Shown: positions 4,040 to 6,537 of the stretch, in pieces
How positions within the stretch are numbered: the first letter of the stretch is position 1
How the letters are laid out: each line of letters starts with the position of its first letter
Source: an uncultured Bacteroidota bacterium
Lineage (GTDB): Bacteria; Bacteroidota; Bacteroidia; NS11-12g; UBA955
DNA: 6,537 bases
Direction: 5' to 3'
Assembly (NCBI GenBank): GCA_903959115.1
Contig: CAJBVU010000251.1
Span: 1 to 6,537, forward strand
Made by a program: the position numbers and the translations under genes
The notes under the pieces: generated by a model
The model's database searches: none
What the model was told of the DNA's origin: nothing
The model's input: the letters and a program-made list of their open reading frames with translations, nothing else

Positions 4040-6537
4040 CAAATCACATCTACCGGAAAAACTTTTTACATGAGTTTCATGGAAATGGAAACTAGAAGTG
4101 GAGGATTGCCAGATACTTTATTGTTGTTTGTGACTTCGGATGTAAATACATCGTTGGTACTTGATAATCCTAGGGTTTCTGGTTCCAACCAAACGGTAAA
4201 TATTACGGCTGGCAGGGTGAATCGGATAGAAATTGACAGGACTTATTATTATCCTGTAGGTTCTGAGTTTCCATCTACGGATATCAATAGTAAGAAAGGC
4301 TTACGGATTGTTGCCAAAGATCCGGTTAACGTTTACTGTTTGAATTTGGAATTAAATCGTTCGGATGCTACGTTCATTTTGCCATACGAGAGTATTCCTG
4401 CAGCACCAGAATTCTACATTGCAAGTTTTGCGCCCAATGCAATAACCACTGGTTCTAATTATGCAGAAAGTGAGTTTGTTGTGATTGGAATGGACAATGG
4501 GGTGAAAGTAGAGATTACACCAACTGCAAATACAAAAGGAGGTAAAACGGCGGGAACCCCATTTACGGTTACACTATCCAAGGGTCAGGTATACGAAGTT
4601 CAGTCGGTGACGAAGGATGGTACGAACAATACTGATCCTGCTGCAACATCTTGGTCAACTACGGGAGCCATAAAAGGCGATTTGACAGGTACACGAGTTC
4701 GTGTTATTGAAGGTTGTGGTAAGGTGAACGTTTTTTCGGGCGCGCGATCTTCATTTATTCCCAAAGGGAATTGCGCGACATTTTCTGGAAGAGACCATTT
4801 GTACACGCAGGTTGTACCAACGCTGGCGCTGGGTAAAGATTATGTCTTGATGCCATTTAGCGGTCAAACGAAAGGTTATGTGTACAAGGTTATCGCAGCG
4901 TACGATACCACTAAAGTTTATATCAATGGTACATTAGCAAATACGATTTTAAAGCGTGGACAGTGGATTTATCAGGACGTTACAACCGGGACAGCGGTTT
5001 GTGTTAATACAGATAAACCTGCATACGTTGCCCAATATATGAAGAATGGCGCTTGCTCTGGATTGAGTGGTAGCGCCGGTGATGCTGCTTTATTCATATC
5101 TCCGGATGTAAATCAAAGGTTGATTCGCACGTTGGTGGGCACTGCAACCACTTCAAATATGAATCAACATTGGATTAATATTTTGGTTGCACAAAATTCT
5201 ACCAAGTCGGTTAAAGTGAATGGTGTAGCGCTAGCTTCTACCTCATTTACAACGGTTAGTTGTGGTAAATATGCTTATGCGCAAGTGAAGGTCAATAACC
5301 CAAGTTCAAACACGGTGACTTCTGACAGTGGATTTGTTTGTGTTGCCTATGGTGTGGGGCCTTATGAGAGTTATTCTTATTCCGCGGGCGCCGTTTTTGA
5401 GAACTTAAACTTTGATATTTCGGTAACGCGCAAAACGATGTGTCCTGGTGAGGATGTGAAGATTGGTGCGGTTGTGGTAGGAAAGCCAAAAATCAAAGGG
5501 TACCGTTGGAATTTTGGTGATGGTACGTCAGATACTGGAAAAAATGTAGTTCATAAATTCAAAAAGCTGGGATCATTTTATGTTGTTCTAAAAATCCCAA
5601 TTACTTTGGATTGCGGATTGGTTGATACGATCACCAGGAGTAAAATCGTAACGATTAAGCAGGGCCCAATTTTAGATTTTTTAGATACTACAACTCAGTG
5701 TGCATCGACGTTGAATCTTAAATTACAAGCGCCCAACTATTCTCCAAAGTTTATTTACAAATGGCAGGATAGTTCTAAGTTGTCTTCTTTCATAGCTACA
5801 AAATCCGGGAAAATATGGTTGAAAGTAACAGACACATCCACCAATTGTACTTCTGTTGATTCTACATGGGTTCGTAGAACGGATGCGATAAGAGCTACAA
5901 TCAAATTTGATTCATTAGACCAGTGCTACAAGACGGACTTCTTTGCAATGCGTGATGGAACAAAATATACCAATGATGGCTGGAAATGGTCGAACTGGCG
6001 TATTTATGATACCTATAAAGGCTCTTTTTATTCAAAAGACAGTATTGCGTATAAATATACATTTGATACAATTAGTGTCAATAAGCTGAGATATATGGTT
6101 GAGTCGAGGAAAGGATGTCGCGATACCCTAGATACCCTTTTGGTGGTATACCCTTACCCAACGGCAAAGATGACGAGCACGTCGTCTTATTTCTGTCAGA
6201 ACCAACAAATCACTTTAACGGATTCATCGGATAGTAAAGAAGGTGTCGGCAAGTCGTATTGGAATTTCGGAAATGGGGATAGCGATACAGTTCCTCCATT
6301 TACTGTGAAGTATAAGTTTAATACATCAGGAAGTTTTAAAGTTCGGTTGATTACAGAAACTCCTTTTGGTTGTCGGGATACGATAGACTCTACTTATGTC
6401 GTTCAGCCATCACCAATAAACGTAATCGACGTAAAGACGTATAGTGCGTGTTTGAAAACGAATCTATTTGACTTTACGGATAAATCCACTATTACATCGG
6501 GAACATATACAACGGGGTGGACCTATGGTAAGACTCC
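3968..6537 (+). CDS. Large exported IgGFc-binding / PKD-module surface protein (3' partial)
   Basis: An open frame of 856 codons runs off the right edge. The protein begins with a Sec signal peptide (residues 1-24, cleavage likely SEA|Q). After an N-terminal beta-rich part (about 30-120), residues about 120-475 resemble the IgGFc-binding N-terminal domain also found in animal FCGBP and in many Bacteroidota surface proteins. The recognisable pieces are GLRIVAKDPVNVY, ESEFVVIGMDNGVKVEITPT, LTGTRVRV, CGKVNVFSGARSS, DHLYTQVVPTLALGKDYVLMPF and PAYVAQYMK. From about 487 come PKD-like or Ig-like modules with WNFGDG at 514-519, WNFGNG at 765-770 and a further one starting near 816. The role is most likely a cell-surface or secreted adhesin; binding to immunoglobulin is not implied. 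A T9SS or gliding-type sorting domain is expected beyond the window but not seen. The ATG at 3968 is chosen because the signal peptide starts there; the next methionine (residue 35) would lose it. No Shine-Dalgarno is visible, and a terminator-like hairpin lies immediately upstream. Confidence 0.88.
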   Translation, partial: MKSTLKAALLVVLFIFSFCAKSEAQITSTGKTFYMSFMEMETRSGGLPDTLLLFVTSDVNTSLVLDNPRVSGSNQTVNITAGRVNRIEIDRTYYYPVGSEFPSTDINSKKGLRIVAKDPVNVYCLNLELNRSDATFILPYESIPAAPEFYIASFAPNAITTGSNYAESEFVVIGMDNGVKVEITPTANTKGGKTAGTPFTVTLSKGQVYEVQSVTKDGTNNTDPAATSWSTTGAIKGDLTGTRVRVIEGCGKVNVFSGARSSFIPKGNCATFSGRDHLYTQVVPTLALGKDYVLMPFSGQTKGYVYKVIAAYDTTKVYINGTLANTILKRGQWIYQDVTTGTAVCVNTDKPAYVAQYMKNGACSGLSGSAGDAALFISPDVNQRLIRTLVGTATTSNMNQHWINILVAQNSTKSVKVNGVALASTSFTTVSCGKYAYAQVKVNNPSSNTVTSDSGFVCVAYGVGPYESYSYSAGAVFENLNFDISVTRKTMCPGEDVKIGAVVVGKPKIKGYRWNFGDGTSDTGKNVVHKFKKLGSFYVVLKIPITLDCGLVDTITRSKIVTIKQGPILDFLDTTTQCASTLNLKLQAPNYSPKFIYKWQDSSKLSSFIATKSGKIWLKVTDTSTNCTSVDSTWVRRTDAIRATIKFDSLDQCYKTDFFAMRDGTKYTNDGWKWSNWRIYDTYKGSFYSKDSIAYKYTFDTISVNKLRYMVESRKGCRDTLDTLLVVYPYPTAKMTSTSSYFCQNQQITLTDSSDSKEGVGKSYWNFGNGDSDTVPPFTVKYKFNTSGSFKVRLITETPFGCRDTIDSTYVVQPSPINVIDVKTYSACLKTNLFDFTDKSTITSGTYTTGWTYGKT
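4325..5392 (+). other. IgGFc-binding-type domain
   Basis: Residues about 120-475 of the surface protein. They show the alternating short beta strands and conserved turns of this family: EFVVIGMDNGVKVEITP, FTVTLSKGQVYEVQS, DLTGTRVRV, KVNVFSGARSS and DHLYTQVVPT. In bacteria the domain commonly sits at the N-terminus of large secreted proteins, ahead of PKD or sorting domains, as here. The bacterial ligand is not generally known. The assignment rests on motif recognition, and the boundaries are approximate. Confidence 0.72.
5426..6537 (+). repeat. Tandem PKD-like / Ig-like modules
   Basis: From residue about 487 the surface protein is built of five modules of roughly 75-90 residues; the last is cut by the window. 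Modules 1 and 4 are clear PKD domains (WNFGDG, WNFGNG). Module 5 opens like one (NLFDFTDKS). Modules 2 and 3 are diverged; module 3 carries WKWSNWRIYD in place of the usual motif. Each complete module has an early and a late cysteine, and most end in a D-T/S-rich strand such as GCRDTLDT or GCRDTIDS. Such modules usually act as stalks or spacers in extracellular proteins. Confidence 0.75.

Noticed and set aside
4600..4806. A short minus-strand open frame within the surface-protein gene
   Set aside because: The plus-strand frame is continuous here and carries IgGFc-binding-type motifs; the antisense frame has no support.

Overview
The window looks like chromosomal DNA of a Bacteroidota bacterium, probably an environmental lineage of the flavobacterial, sphingobacterial or chitinophagal kind; I cannot name a genus. 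Three things point there. The first gene ends in a type IX secretion (T9SS) C-terminal sorting domain. The last gene encodes a secreted protein with an IgGFc-binding-type region followed by PKD-like modules, an architecture common in that phylum. The MnmA protein has the phylum's characteristic sequence variant. None of the three visible start codons has a clear purine-rich Shine-Dalgarno sequence, which also fits.

All four genes read on the plus strand. (1) Bases 1-557 are the 3' end of a secreted T9SS cargo protein. (2) Bases 582-2630 encode a 682-residue membrane-anchored protein with a von Willebrand factor A (vWA) metal-site motif, two N-terminal membrane helices, a tryptophan-rich middle and one C-terminal helix. 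(3) Bases 2661-3848 encode MnmA, the tRNA uridine-34 2-thiolase, complete with both catalytic cysteines. (4) Bases 3849-3967 are the only sizeable intergenic region. It holds spaced ATGTCA repeats and a perfect 9-bp hairpin followed by eight T residues. (5) Bases 3968-6537 encode at least 856 residues of a large exported surface or adhesin-like protein that runs off the right edge.

Genes 1-3 are separated by only 24 and 30 bases with no terminator visible, so they may be co-transcribed. Their products (secreted cargo, membrane vWA protein, tRNA-modifying enzyme) do not form an obvious pathway. Gene 4 is likely a separate unit, but the terminator-like hairpin ends only six bases before its start codon. 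That leaves no ordinary room for a promoter plus leader downstream of the hairpin, and this is the main regulatory puzzle of the window.

I see no RNA gene, CRISPR array, insertion sequence or attachment site. The genes belong to recognisable families. The less understood parts are the vWA/tryptophan-rich membrane protein, the cysteine-paired modules of the last protein and the layout of the 3849-3967 leader.
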